Notes: generated by a model from the sequence alone, not told the origin. Positions 1-11,844 are shown, counted from the first letter of the stretch. The stretch: DNA of 64,000 bases from Phytophthora quininea (GCA_011947345.1 JAAVTG010000524.1:62001-126000), one strand, 5' to 3'. Translations and numbers: made by a program.

Positions 1-400
1 ACGTTCATGTACTCCGAGAGAAGTTGGTACGTCATCAAACTGGATTTTCATCGTACCGGTGTAAGCCATCCTCTCGTTGCTTACAATGATGATGCTGCTT
101 TTCATACTTTTTTCTCCGGTGGAAACGTCAATGAATTTCAACGATCCGCTTGGTTTGGCCAACCCTCTTCTTCATTCGATTCAGCTTGGACAGGAGTCCT
201 GTACGGAAGATCAAACCCGGCATGAACCTCCTCGAGTATCCGAATATTGGTCTTCTGCTTCTTCGCTTCGAGCAGGTTTACAAGCTTCTACATCAAATTC
301 TTGCGAGTCATGTTGATGTTTTCCATGTATCACGGTTGACGTACTTTAGTGAGCTTTGCTTGTCGACGAGTTGTCATTCGTGTCTCTAACATCTGTTCAC
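1..400 (+). pseudogene. Rearranged RXLR effector pseudogene (copy of the gene at 11077)
   Basis: This stretch is a degenerate copy of 10818-11700, which contains the intact RXLR gene at 11077. Bases 1-103 match the upstream region (around 10820-10950), 205-290 match 11338-11415 (the segment encoding GMNLLE), and 310-397 match the 3' region near 11620-11690. Between them, about 105-200 matches 11160-11260 only in reverse complement, so an internal piece has been inverted. The signal peptide and RXLR part are not readable in the forward frame. A terminal-inverted-repeat element follows directly at 419. It is clearly non-functional. Confidence 0.75.
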
Positions 401-409
401 AGAGGGGAG

Positions 410-418
410 GAATCTAAC
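410..418. repeat. Left target-site duplication
   Basis: GAATCTAAC, repeated exactly at 1233-1241 on the other side of the TIR element. It marks the insertion point within the tail of the rearranged effector pseudogene. Confidence 0.85.
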
Positions 419-1232
419 GGGAGGTGATATCGACAGCGGGCCCATTGAAAAGATAAGTGATTTCGTGCATAAATAATTCAAAGAAAGACCACGCGATCAA
501 CGATTGTTTCATGTTTTTGTCATCAAGCAACGGGCTGCATTTGCGGTTTGTTGATATGTGCGGACCACAATTCGAACAGAAGCCGGCAGCGCGCTGTGTT
601 ATCTGCAGCACGAGCCCTCCCGCAGTCAAGCACGGTGTCGTCGTCCCGATTGATATGTACTGAAGACCGTGCCCACACCCGTCCAGATGATGCCAACAAA
701 TTTGCGAAGCAGTTTTGTGGCGTCTAACTTGTTCGCGAGCGCCCCTTCGACCTCATAGAGTTACAACGAGTCCATGGCCGACAGTTCGCTCTGCTTTGCC
801 TGGTGCGATGAGGAGTAGTAGTCCAGGTAGCTAATTACGAGACCGGTGCTCCGAGAACAATGTGGGCAAGCCATGGCTCTGCAAGACGCCTCATTTTGCA
901 GCTCCGCAGATTTCAAAGGTTCGTGGTGCATACAACAAGTATATCATTTCGAGTTATAACGTGCACAATGTAAAGCAACAGGTAGCACCGATTCATTATC
1001 CAGTGATATCGCAACCATTGTGTTGCCATTTAAAGCTGCGCACCAACGATACCGATTGTGTAAATCACTGTGGGTCGCATTAACCAGCACCGGTCGAGTT
1101 ATTGTGCATCGCCGTGATTCACATTAACTCGCACTGTAGCTACAACTTTTGGAAGTGAAGGCTGTTCCGTGTCAAGGGGAAAGTACAGGCCCGCTGTCAA
1201 TAGCAGGAGCCCCGCTGTCGATATCACCTCCC
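419..1232. mobile_element. Non-autonomous TIR DNA transposon with 9-bp target duplication
   Basis: The two ends are perfect 22-bp inverted repeats (419-440 and 1211-1232, GGGAGGTGATATCGACAGCG at each outer end). They are flanked by a direct 9-bp duplication, GAATCTAAC, at 410-418 and 1233-1241. The 814-bp interior has no plausible transposase frame. A 9-bp target duplication is typical of Mutator-like (MULE) elements, so MULE-derived MITE is the best inference. The family assignment rests only on duplication length. Confidence 0.85.
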
Positions 1233-1990
1233 GAATCTAACGGCCAGACAGATCCAAACGGCCAGACCAGTCACAGCTGTCAAATGAATCATTTTCATCC
1301 AATCAAATGTCAGATAAATATTTGCTAATTCAGAGCCAGTCACAGACTAATTCTCCAGTCAATGGAGGGCGACGCTCAGGAGAGCGGCCCCCAGGAGATC
1401 GACCCTCAAGAGCAGCCTACGACTCCTCCCTAAGAGCTTTCCAATGCTCCTTCAGTGCGCTTCTCGAGGTGCTGATAGTCGATCCGTAAGAGCGGTATCT
1501 CGGAAGGGACGATGAAGTAGTGAGTGTGTGTGCGCTCGAGTGGGGAAAACCAAAAGTGTGTATTTCCGAGTGTCTTGTGTTGCTGAGGGAAAAGCTCGCC
1601 CGCTGACAAACCCTCAAGACTAGCCTATCAACTTCATCCTAGTAAAGCTGTATAGACTTGTGGGTTCACGTCAATGACACTCATGCCAATGACCACGGGC
1701 ACGCATGCCTCGCTAGTGTCCATCAATCCCTCAGGATTGCTGGCACACTATTTGTCTTCCATCTTTCCAGTCCTTCACAAGCCACACTCGGACCTCGCAC
1801 ATCGTGTGCTGCAACCGCAGTGACCTTCAGGGCCAGCCACGCATGGCTGCCCATTGCTCTTACTCCCACTTCACGTAGGATGCATGCACTACACGCAGAT
1901 CGCACTCATGCGAACGCAATACATCAAAATGCCGTAGTACCGCCAAGCCCACACGCATGGAGCTTTAGCACACCAAAACATGCCGCAGCA
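1233..1990. other. Stretch without a supported gene
   Basis: After the target duplication (1233-1241) only short frames without family features are visible. A short plus-strand frame beginning ATGGAGGGC near 1362 is acidic and Pro/Gln-rich and looks like a retroelement gag start, but it stops after about 24 codons. The part nearest 1990 lies just 3' of the copia fragment and could contain its untranslated end, but no LTR borders were recognised. Confidence 0.4.
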
Positions 1991-2763
1991 TTATTGGTGG
2001 GTTGACAACGCGGACCACGCTTCGCGAACATCTTCCAAGCACAGCTCGGCACGGGCTCGATCAAAAACCTCAGGACCAAGAGCTTTCGTGAAGACATCCG
2101 CAACATTCTCAGCACTGGCAACATACTCCAAGAGTAGTTTCCCGCGGTTGATCTCATCAGCCACGATACGAGCCTTTCTTGCGTACGGCTTCATATTCTC
2201 GGAGTTGCCATTGTTGAATATCGTGTTGATCGCACTCTGGTTATCACAATACAGAGTAGCCGCAGCCTGATCAACGAATCCAATCTCTTTCAGTAGCTCC
2301 TGCACCCACGAGATTTGCTTGGAACAAGCTTTCGCCGCGATTAATTCGGATGCGCAAGTGTCGTCCACAATCCGCCCTTGCTTCTTACTTTTCCAGTGCC
2401 ACAAGTTGCCGTTGAGCCTGAGAGCATAACCAGTCACCGATACACTAGTCTCGGGACAGGAACCGAGATCCGCATCCGCGAATGCATCCAGACTCAAACT
2501 GTTTCCTTTAGGTCGATAAACCAGACCGTAGTACTTAGTGCCAATCAAATATCGCACAACTCTTTGAGCTTGCTTGTAATTCTCCTTTGTGTAGGCACCC
2601 GAGTAACGACCTGTAACGTGCTCTGCTTCGTGCCCCACACGCTGGGCTTTAGTCGACCAGTGCTGATCGCGGATATTCCAGTAGTCCTTTTGGCCGACGA
2701 GGTCTAATGTCGATCCTCGTGCCGATGTACGCCCGACTGGCAGTACACCAACTTTTTATTTAC
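1991..2763 (-). pseudogene. Ty1/copia pol 3' fragment (RNase H domain)
   Basis: The minus-strand frame encodes the C-terminal end of a copia polyprotein. The thumb/connection motif QRVVRYLIGT is followed by the RNase H segments DAFADADLGS, VTGYALRLNG, WKSKKQ, ASELIAAKA, YCDNQSAI and ADVFTKAL, in the order normal for Ty1/copia. An in-frame extension upstream of the first Met reaches about 2763. Gag, protease, integrase and the RT catalytic core are absent, and no LTRs were recognised. It is a truncated dead copy. Confidence 0.85.
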
Positions 2764-3699
2764 CCAGATTCAACCTGTTCCAACTGCGGCTGTCGAGTCT
2801 AACCTGTCGTGCCCTGCGCTTTGATAGACACCCCTGCTGTCCTCGCTCGAACTCCGTCCAGCACGCTCGACCTCCACCTGCAGTCCGTCCAGTAGTGACT
2901 CTCCGCGGTGCGTCCACGGCAGATCGCCACTCGTCCAGTGTCGTCCGTCAACCAGAAGTTTACCCAAGTGTGTCAACACTCCCTCCAGCCGATCACTCAA
3001 CCAGAAGTTTACCCAAGTGCTTCAACACTCCCTCCAGCCGCCGCCCAGTCCTGTTCCAGTGTCGTTCGTCCAACTAGAGGTTTGTCCAAGCGCGTCACCG
3101 CTCGCCTCCAGTCGTCCGTCCAGTCCAGTTGCTAGCCCACGACAAGTGGTGTCGTGCAGGCCGTCGTCGTGTCGGTCCTCCCCAGTTGCTGCTGCTGCGA
3201 ACTCGAGACTGCTTGCGTCCCAGGTCGCCGATTCCGAACTGAGGGCTCCGTGCCAGCCGGCATTCGCCGCGGGGCCTCCTTGTCCAGCCACGATCTTGCT
3301 TACGCCGCCGGTTTCGCCGGCGCAATCGTCCGGAGCCGCAACTTCGTATCCACAGTCAGTCTGTTGCCGCTGCACTCAACGTCGGCAGCCACCACCGCAC
3401 TGTTTTCCAGCCAAAGCACCCCGTTGTGTTCCTCACACGCATCTTTGACGCCCCTCCACTCCTTGGTGGCTCGCTGTCGTGCTTGCCGCCGCATCCAACC
3501 AGCCATTCGCCGACGGTTCCTCGCTCGAGCGCCATACCGTTACCAGGCCTGACAGCTGCGTGTCCGTAGGAGATCGTGCCAGCCTTGTTACAGACCCAAC
3601 GACCTCACTGCATTCGCAAGTATTGGAACGCAAAAGGCGAAGTGATTTATTCTGTTGTGGTTCGGACGGGCCCCTGTGGGACCCCTGATTCTCGAGTCA
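2764..3699. other. C-rich stretch, no gene recognised
   Basis: Strong strand asymmetry (plus strand rich in C, with many CCAG, GTCC and TCC words) gives Ser/Pro/Arg-rich frames in all directions, none with a recognisable domain. The imperfect tandem repeat at 2945-3120 is its only clear structure. It could be a retroelement leader or LTR, which is an inference from composition only. Confidence 0.35.
2945..3120 (+). repeat. Imperfect tandem repeat, about 51-70 bp unit, three copies
   Basis: Three copies start near 2949, 3000 and 3070 with ACCAGAAGTTTACCCAAG or a diverged version, each followed by CTCCCTCCAG or similar. The first two are almost identical over 45 bases; the third is diverged. 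They lie in a C-rich stretch (about 2780-3560). Confidence 0.6.
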
Positions 3700-5330
3700 T
3701 CCTAGCACTTCAAGCTGAGTTACCAACAATTTTGAGATGGCCAGATTGAGCGGCGGAATCCATAACTCCTTTGGTAAAGTTTCTGCTTGAAATCTGGTGG
3801 TATACTTTAACGCTGTTGGCTTTCCGATAGGCGGCGCTTGTTCCGTGAGAACGCGCATCTTGCGAGGAAGGTGTTTGGACAGCTGATTGCTCGTCTTTTC
3901 GACAGTACTCGCCGCAGCTTGGAGCTTGCGAACACGCGATATTATTTTGGCGAGCTCTCTCCGAATCAAGAGCAGAGTCCGCTCCAGATGGGTACTGTGC
4001 ATTTGGAATGCGCTGGAGTCGTCGATTGGAGCTTCGAAGCATTGTGTTCTGCCTTGGCAGTTAACCAATCGACGAAGCAGGTTTCGATGATGCTGGAAAT
4101 GGGATGGTCGCAGGAAGTTCACAGTCGAAAGTGGTGGAAGTGGTTGGCGTACGCACTTTCCTCCAAGCGAGCGCGTGCTCACTCAGCTCTCGAGTCCGCT
4201 GCTCTTGTTTTTCTAGGAAGTATGACCGACGCAGACATTGACGGCTTCATTGCTATCGCTTCGTCAGATCACCCGGAAGAGGAGTTGTTTGGAACTCAAC
4301 GAGGTCGAGTCGATAAAAGAGACGCGACATTAGTTGCAGGATCAGAGATACTCTGTCCGATGGCACTAAACAACAGAGGACAACCCAGAAGAGGCACCCA
4401 ACTCATCCCTGCTGGGTTTGACATCCCCATGGTCCGAACGTTTAGTGACGACGGGCAGAGCGAGTGGGTGAATGTAATAATCCCCGGATATGGTGGATGC
4501 AATGTGCAACGGACGAATTTACTCTTCAATGAGCCAGCTACGCCACGTCCAATCGTGAATGGATTGACAGAGCTTCGGATCCGCTTCAACGGCTATAGTG
4601 CGACGTTTGAAGGGCTACCTCGCTTCCTGGGAGCTATTGGACAGGGACTACGATCTCTTACTATTGCCAATGGCGGTGGTGACATCGTCCTGGATACAAA
4701 CATGATTCTGTCGTGCTGCCCCAAGCTGGAAGAGTTTGCGTTCCGCGATGATTTGATCCATGCAAGACTCGATTTCAGCGACTACCACGCGGGACATCAA
4801 CCTCTTCCTAGCTTCTCCCCAAATTGGGAGCGTGGTGTTGAAGTGATGGCCGACGACTTAAAGGATGCTACCTCGCCCTTAAGCAAGTGCCTGCGGCGCC
4901 TTCGTGTTGATCTGTCGTTCTTACAACATGGACAGTGGGGGCTCGTGCGCGCGTCGAGGAAATCCTGCAAGTACTTTTGAAGGTACTGCAGGCAAATCAA
5001 AGTTTGGAGTATTTGGACGTCATCGTTCCAACAGAATCGATGTCACATTTGCCTGAGTTCAGAGCGTACCATCTCCAACCGATTAACCGCGCCGGTGACC
5101 ACCTTGCGCCTGACAGTAAGGCTGCATTTTTAAGCGCCATGTCATCGATAAGGACGGTGAAACCCAGGGGAAGAAGAGGAAGCGATTGAAAAGATCGGTC
5201 GGCAGAAAACTGGATCGGTCGGTTCTTTCCAATATATTCTCGTTTGCCCGGGCCCGCGTGCTCCGTCAAGTCTACTTTCGCGTGGAGAGCAGAAATGACG
5301 AGGGCTTGCGAGAGGAAACGCCAATTTAGG
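3700..5330 (+). pseudogene. LRR-like oomycete family protein, frameshifted paralogue
   Basis: The main frame (3838-4980) aligns along its length with the minus-strand gene at 12230-14547. Shared segments include LQMGTVHLEC against LQLGTIHLEC, KWLAYAL.SKRAR, SDHPEEE, FSDDGQSEWVN against ISDDGNSAWVN, and LDFSDYH. Homology then continues in a second frame (4935-5165, SLEYLDVIVP) and a third (about 5165-5330, LRQVYFR), so at least two frame changes are present. The N-terminus before 3838 is degraded. The central part has weak leucine-rich-repeat spacing. The family is unnamed and its function unknown. The opposite orientation to its paralogue suggests inverted local duplication. Confidence 0.75.
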
Positions 5331-5779
5331 CCGTGTCGTGCGAGTGTTTTAGGTGTGGAAAACTCTTTGTTTCGGGGTTGCTTGGTGGCAATTCCTGCTC
5401 TTTGTTTTTTTATGTTCAACGTCGATTAAGCTTGGATGATTTCTTGATCGCCAAAGGCTTTTCGTGCGGAGTTGATTATAACGGCAACAGATAACAGAGT
5501 AAGCGGAAGCTGCGAAACAGTAAGCCCCGTATTCTTAGGGCTCATTCCAGATGAGAATGAACAAGGAAGACGGATCACATTGCGTATCGTGTACTGGGGA
5601 TTAAATGGCTAGCTAAAGAACCAGTTTGGCAGGGCGTCAACTTGGCGACAGCAGCAGGTCGAGGGTTACAAACGCAGCTTCGCTTGGCTCCTCTTTGGAT
5701 ACTCCCGATAGAACACGCGACAGCAGCAGCGGTAGCGACGGCGACAACTCAAACATCATCGCTACCTTAAAACAACGAG
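5331..5779. other. Intergenic, no gene recognised
   Basis: The stretch lies between the broken LRR-like gene and the broken M96-like gene. It is probably the decayed 5' region of the latter: 5620-5700 has weak similarity to the region upstream of 7705, both containing GGCGTC followed by a CTTGGC.ACAGCA word. No intact frame. Confidence 0.4.
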
Positions 5780-6625
5780 AGGCTGACTAGCGTCGGAAAT
5801 ACCGCCAACACGTCAAGAATGAACGAAACCTTCTCCGTTGCCAAGCGACGGAGTTGTCTCTACAATTGAACCAGGTCAAGCTGGAGTTGGGCGAGCCAAA
5901 AGCAAGATGCGAGGTGGCTGGAATAGCAACATATTTTTCGTGAAAGACAAACGAAATCCAGCAACGAGCTCTTCGGGAGCAGGTCGAAGTAGAGCAAAGA
6001 CGTCTTATTTCGTTGGTCAACGTCCAAGCCACGTACACCCAGACACAGCAAGCACCACATGAAATCTACAGTTCCTGCACTGCAGGAGATTGGGATAAAC
6101 TATGAGCATCTTGACGAACTTATCGCTGGATCGGAGACGGTTCTGGCGCAACGAGGAATCGGGAAATCGACTCATGGCGAAGACTTTCAGACGACAACGA
6201 AATTGGTACTACCCGCGGAATTCAAGCAAGTGAATGGCACATTATGGACATTATGGAAGGTTGGCGAGCTCGTAGCGTCTACCAAGGTCTTGCCGAGTCA
6301 GTACGAGGGCACGGAGGACCCTACTAGTACCATGATCTTTGAATTTCGAAAACAATCCTGTCTGTCAGCGTTTTTGTTTATTTTCTTGCGCTGGTTTATT
6401 GAAGATCGAAGGATATATCTGCTGTGGAAGCGCATTTCGAATGGTGAGGAGGTGGAGACTGGCTGGCGCAGATTGAATCCTTCAACGGACGCGAGGTCCC
6501 TGGAACGGTGCTCGATATGTGTCAACGCTGGAAGCCTGTACACGTTCTTCGACTGGAGTCCATGAGCAGTGAGTTCCACGAAGCATTCCAAAATTTACCG
6601 ATGATATCATGAAGAATGTGGTGTC
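5780..6625 (+). pseudogene. M96-like (mating-specific protein type) gene, broken copy
   Basis: This is a paralogue of the gene at 7705-8869. A basic segment CGTCGGAAATACCG (RRKYR) near 5791 matches the N-terminal basic region of that gene. The C-terminal part is read at 6059-6565, with TTKLVLPAEFKQVN against ATKFLLPGGLQQVN, STMIFEFR against NTMIYEFR, and FIEDRRIYLLWKR against FIEDGRIFLVWKC. Several frame changes separate the parts and the end is missing. The M96 family is oomycete-specific, with a basic coiled-coil start and a START-like C-terminal fold. Dead copy. Confidence 0.7.
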
Positions 6626-6969
6626 TTCACTGGATAGGCTTCTTATCAAGATACGTTGGGAGCCATCGAGATAGATATGTTTTAACGCGTCCCTGTCCAC
6701 GCTTTGCTTGTGCGCCAGTTAATGATTTGCGTAAGCAGAGAATTAGTGGGTCAACTACAACTGTGTCTCCATGATCAAGCAGTAAAATAATCAGCTATTG
6801 ATGTGTCCCGTGAATCTATGAGCGAATGAACAGGACGGTCACCGATTACGTCAATCGTAAGCTGCTACGCAGCAGAATGTCTTCCTGCAGAAAAGCACTT
6901 GTCCATATATCGTTCCCAGTGTGGAATTTTCCCCAAAGCCGTAAACCAACTTTCGATTTCAAGACGACC

Positions 6970-7247
6970 ATGCGTATCAGCTACCTGTTGCTTCTGTTGA
7001 TCGTTCATCTCGCAAGCGGGAGTGCCCTCCAACATCTGCGTGCACCAAATGTGGCCAGCAAATTCCTATCGGCTCAAGAAGCCAAGAACGAAGCGGAAGG
7101 AAGAAGGCTTGAACCGGCCGCGTGGAACACCCTGGTGGCCAAGTTGTTCCCTCAGCAATACTTGAAGAATCTAAAGGTGTCACCGAAGGTCAAGGGGAAG
7201 TGGTCTGGAAGTTGGACGACGGGAAGTACAAGTATGTTTTGGTGTAG
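6970..7247 (+). pseudogene. RXLR-type secreted effector, frameshifted near the C-terminus
   Basis: The ATG at 6970 starts a hydrophobic signal peptide (residues 1-19), followed by an RXLR variant QHLR at 21-24 and an EGRR motif (dEER-like) at 43-46. The C-terminal part is close to the effector at 11845: both carry YLKNL and a KGK segment. From about 7197 the homology continues in another frame, ending in KYVLV and TAG at 7245-7247 exactly as in the 11845 gene. The break lies in GGGG at 7195-7198, so one lost base explains it. Taken literally the frame runs on to 7404. The upstream 130 bp is also shared with the 11845 gene, so the two are tandem paralogues including promoter. Secreted virulence protein is inferred from architecture. 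Confidence 0.7.
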
Positions 7248-7704
7248 CTCCTTCGAGTGTGGTTTCCCAAACGGCCAACGAACATGGATTGACCCTGTCT
7301 TTTTGCTTGAGCAGCGCTGTCCGTTGTCAAACTCATGTCACTTTTCGATTGTTCTTCTACATCCAGTATATTCAAAATACGACCACTTCCACTACGATAC
7401 TTGACACCGCCAGGATTTCGCTCGTATCAGCCACTTTTGCACTCGTCATGTAGTGTTGAATTTCGGCTTGTTGTCGAGTACATGTAGTACCCGTTTGACA
7501 GGGCGTCATCTTGGCAACAGCAATCGGTCGAGGGATTGCGATTTTCGTAAGCACCTGCCTCTGGCGTTGGTGCATCCGTGTTGGCGTGATTTCTTGGGCT
7601 TTGCAATGGCGTTTCGTGAGTAACACGTTGTACAGCCGGATAAATGGCAGCCGGTCAAGTCACCGGTGAGACTCTCCGAGAGAGCAGAGTACGAATTGAC
7701 CGAG

Positions 7705-8869
7705 ATGGACTTCGAGCTGAATGACTTGGACACGAGTGCGCTGCTGGCGGAGGCGGAGGCGCTTCTCAGTACAAGAGGACCGCTCGGCTTCTGTTTGGGT
7801 ACCCAAGATAGTACAGGCGATAGCTGCAGCGAGGCCGACATGTCAAACATCCTCTCGACGTTCAAAAGGAGGAGGCAAGGAAGCGTCGGAAATATCGTGC
7901 ACGCGCCAAGAATGACCGAGAGGTTTTGCGCTGTCAAGTGACCGAGTTATCTCTACAACTGAGCCATGTCAAGAGGGGGATTGAGATGAAGAAGGAGAGA
8001 GGCGAGGCAACTCAAACAGCGACATATTTTCTGTGGAAGTTCAACAGTCTACAGCAGCAAGCCCTTCGGGAGAAGGCAGAAGAAGAGCAAAGACGTCTCA
8101 CCACAATGGTCAATGTCCAGGCAACCTACATCCAGACCCTTTGCGGTGGTATCTGCGAGCAACCTGGTAGTGGGATGCCTGCTGAAAGTGACGGCAACAA
8201 CGTTTTTATTATGTCTACAAAAGCTGCGCTATGTGAATCCTACATCAAGGAAATCGAAGAGATTTACGTGCGTATTGATGAGATCCTTGCCGAGTTTGAG
8301 ATGGCATCGCTACGAGAAGAGGATTCAACGGCTCTTTCAACGCGGAAATCTGGTGGTGCGGGGTCCTTTCAGATGGCTACGAAGTTCTTGTTGCCTGGGG
8401 GATTACAGCAAGTCAACAACGCTATCTGGGAAGTCAGTGAGCTCTTCGCGTCTACCCAGTTATTCCCGAACCAATCTCACGATGTGGATGACCCGAACAA
8501 CACCATGATTTACGAATTCCGCGAACGCATCCGTCTCAAGCCCGGCACGACAGTCTCCTTCTACCAGCGTTTTTCTTGCGCCGCTTTATTGAAGATGGAC
8601 GGATATTCCTCGTGTGGAAGTGCACTTCAGATGGCGAGGACGCATACAGCGGGATGCAATCAGTGGAGACTGGCTGGTGCCGATTAAGTCCTTCGAAGGA
8701 CTTGAACCACCCTGGAACTGTGCTCGATATGTGTCAACGCTGGGAACCGATGCACTTTCGTCGATGGCAGTCCAGGACTAACATGATCAACGAGTTCCAC
8801 GATGCAATCCAGCAGGCGAATGACGGTATTGTGGAGAATGTGGCACATCATCTGAAAGGCCTAGTGTGA
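7705..8869 (+). pseudogene. M96-like protein with basic coiled-coil N-terminus, two frame changes
   Basis: The first ATG that gives a sensible start (7705) opens an acidic segment with ALLAEAEALL. Near 7850 the frame must change to reach the basic region RKRRKYRARAKNDREVLR and the Leu-rich heptads after it (to about 8120), like a bZIP or coiled-coil. The C-terminal half (about 8220-8570) contains ATKFLLPGGLQQVN and NTMIYEFRER. A second frame change in the T5 run 8570-8574 leads to FIEDGRIFLVWKC and the stop at 8867-8869. Oomycete M96 proteins were first described as induced in mating. If both frame changes are sequencing errors this is a full gene. Broken paralogue at 5780. Confidence 0.65.
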
Positions 8870-8955
8870 TTTTGGAATACATTCGACTGAGGTTTTCGGT
8901 CATACATGTGAAGGAAGGAATCGATTCTTGGGATCATTAGTTGTTGTTTGCTCTC

Positions 8956-10713
8956 CTACAATTCAAATATGCAGCTGTGCACATCAAAGTGCACGTCCAT
9001 CTCCTGCGAAAGCGTCACGCTGATGCGGATGACATCACGGACCATGGAAGAGGGGCCGGATACGAGCACAGCTACGCGCTTCTTTCCAGTGTTGAGGGCT
9101 TGACTGCCAATCCTCCGCAGAATCCGCTCGGTATCTGGTCGCAGTGTGTGACAAGAGTTGTCTACACATCGGTTGGCCTCAGACATCTCGAGATCTTGTT
9201 CCACTTGTGTTTGGTAGAGTTCGCTTGTAAACACGTCATCCTGGCCGGTGAGGAGTTTGTCTGGAAAGAAAGAGGCTTCTTCATTGTGTCCGACCTTGTC
9301 GAGAACGAGGCTGTGAACCAAGTCAGCACCCTTCGTGGACCATACAAAATGAATTCGCTGAAGCTCCGAGCGGCCATCGTAATGAACCAGGTAGTGCAGC
9401 CAATTGACGACAGATCGTAGTGGAGTGACGCCGATTCCACCAGAAAACATGACGACGTGCGAATAAGTTGTCAGGTCCTCCAAGTCAACCGATAAGCTTC
9501 CGTAAGGACCATCTACGAGGATATCCAGTGGGACAGCAGAACAACGCACTCCGTCAGCATCACATTCTGCTGAAACAACCGTCAGCAGTTTTTCCGTCCA
9601 GTCGCCAGCAACCTTGATGTGGATGGATACCTTGGACTCATGCGGGGATGAAGAGATGCTGAATGGATGCCACTGAAAGCTCGAAACGCTTGGCACACAC
9701 ACGAAGATGTATTGGCCAGCTTTGTAGTGAAATTCTTGATTGGTTTCCTTTCGAACGCGAGGAAATTCGATCTGGATAATGTTCCTCGCAACACTGAGAC
9801 CGTCAGTTGATCCGGTGCGATCACACCCATTCGGATATGCCTTGGAGACCCATTAACAGCATTTTCGGAGCCTTGCAGCCCCTTCTTCTTAAGAAATGAT
9901 CCATGAGAGTAGACGCGGGGACGATACACAATACGAAGAAAGATGTCCAGAATCCAAGGCACAATGCTGATCAAGACTGAGGTTACGCCGTGAGCGTACA
10001 GCATCCCAAGAACCGCGAGGAAGAGAAATCCATGCGTGTACCGAAACAGCTCGAAGAATCGGCGCCGCACGGAACGTAGCGAAAACACGGCCATGAGAAG
10101 CATCGCACAAAGTGCCGCAACACCGTAAGAGGCCTTGCGTTCTTTGCCGTGGACTTCATGATGATCAGTTGCCAGGATGTACGCGAGGCCATGAAGCCCA
10201 GACAGAATTATTGTCACCAGGGCCGAGAGTTTGTGGTAAAACAGCGCGCGCTCGTACGACAGCCCCGTGATCTCCAGAATTGGTGAGTTGTTGCGCAGTG
10301 CCGTCATGAACACCACTATCAGCCCCGCAACGGGAGGTGATCCGGTGCCTTCCAAGCTTCTGTCTTGAATCGCTTTAACAGCCGAAATTACGATCGGTAT
10401 CACACACGCAGGTAGCGTGATGAACAAGTCGCCAAGCTTCACATCCAGCGTCGAAGTCACCCATGGCAAAGGCACCAGAAAAATCCCGAGACAGCTTCCA
10501 ACGCAGAGCCGTCCAAACGCGTGCAATGGCGACCAGAAGCGGAAGACACCAACATGGAGTTTCACGAGGAGGTGGCTCCAGATTGTTCGTGTGTTCAACC
10601 TCAGACGAAAATCCGCGCTGCAGCAATTCAGAGCTGCTGGAAGTCAAGAGAGGGAAGCTTGTCTGCCGGTAATTAGCAGAAGGAGATTCCTCACGTGGCA
10701 ACGGAGAATCCAT
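8956..10713 (-). CDS. Ferric reductase / NADPH-oxidase-like flavocytochrome
   Basis: The predicted membrane flavocytochrome moves electrons from NAD(P)H through FAD and two hemes across the membrane. The N-terminal half has about six hydrophobic segments with paired heme-ligand histidines: YHKLSA...LHGLAY in one helix and RYTHGF...YAHG in a later one. The C-terminal half has the flavin-domain motif HPFSISSSP, then DGPYGS, the nucleotide-binding VMFSGGIGVTPLRS, the NAD(P) motif VSGPSSMVRDV, and the typical short end CIFEL. ATG at 10713 is chosen because the adjoining frame supplies a polar cytoplasmic N-terminus; an indel or short intron near 10590 joins it. A second frame change lies near 9785. 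Ferric-chelate reductase and superoxide-producing NOX cannot be told apart here. Confidence 0.8.
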
Positions 10714-11076
10714 CGGAGAACGTGTATTGGTGGTCGTTCGTCACACACGCTGAGAGTTCAAAAGTGTCGGACACAAGCAAACGACTTCTCATGACCAACG
10801 CTGTCGTTCACCCCATAATCATGTACTACGAAAGAAGTAGATACGATGGATGAACGTCGCCAAACTGGATTTTCATTGTATGAGTACGGGATGGCCAAAG
10901 CCATCCTCTACTTTGGGGCGTTGCTCATACGGATGATGATGCTTTTCGCAATCGCGTTGGTATGTCCCTGCAGTTAAAACAGCTTGTAGACGAAAACCGT
11001 AATCGCCAAGGCTTCGTTTCATATATCGCAACTTTGAAGTGCGGCCATCACTTGTATTTCAACCGAGAACAGTCTC

Positions 11077-11550
11077 ATGCGATTCAATTTCTTGTTGGTT
11101 ATCGCCATTCTCTTGGGTATGGTTGACTCCGCGGAGAAACGCTTTCTCAGAACTCCTACCCAAGCTGATTCGAACGCAGAAGACCGAGCTGGCGGGTTGG
11201 TCAAACCAAGCGGACCGTTGAAAATCATCGCGCCGGTCACGTTTCCACTGGAGAAAAAGTTTTACAAGAGCGTGGATGACAAGATTGCAGACTACATCAC
11301 GGCAGGAGAGACACCAAGCAGCATGGTGGACGTACTGAAGATCAAAACCGGCATGAACCTCCTCGAGCATCCAAATTTTGATCTTCTGCTTCGCTTCGAG
11401 CAAGTTTACAAGAAACAACTAGAGCTGAAGCAGAAGAAGGAGCATGTCAGCAAGTTCAGCAAGGGGTGCTATGATTGCTCGTTAGGAAGAGACAATATCA
11501 CTTTGCAGGCTATGTCCACGATACCACAACCAGATTCACCCTGCTTGTAG
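11077..11550 (+). CDS. RXLR effector protein, 157 aa
   Basis: Uninterrupted frame. The signal peptide is residues 1-19, a canonical RFLR motif sits at 22-25 right after the predicted cleavage site, and AEDR at 34-37 stands in for the EER motif. The roughly 115-residue effector domain is Lys-rich, with an amphipathic segment LLRFEQVYKKQLELKQKKE near residues 107-126. Secretion and host translocation are inferred from the RXLR architecture; the target is unknown. A rearranged dead copy lies at 1-400. Upstream similarity to that copy extends to about 10818. Confidence 0.85.
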   Translation: MRFNFLLVIAILLGMVDSAEKRFLRTPTQADSNAEDRAGGLVKPSGPLKIIAPVTFPLEKKFYKSVDDKIADYITAGETPSSMVDVLKIKTGMNLLEHPNFDLLLRFEQVYKKQLELKQKKEHVSKFSKGCYDCSLGRDNITLQAMSTIPQPDSPCL

Positions 11551-11844
11551 TGTCTCCATTCTGACAATCCGTAGCAAAGGAAACTTTTCGAAATCAAATT
11601 CTCGTCACCACCTAGATGTTTCCATGCATCACTGCTTTCATGAGCTTAGCTTTTCGACGGGCTGTTGCCATTCGTGTCTCTGACATCTGTAGCTGTGCAG
11701 TAGAATTGCCCGCGCAGGATAATTTTTCCGATGTGAAAAATCGATTACGAAAACCGTAAGCAGCTATACCAAAGGAGAAGCTGAGCATTTATCACTCCCA
11801 GTTCGAAACTTCCTGCCAAAACCATTCTCTAGATCAAGACGACC

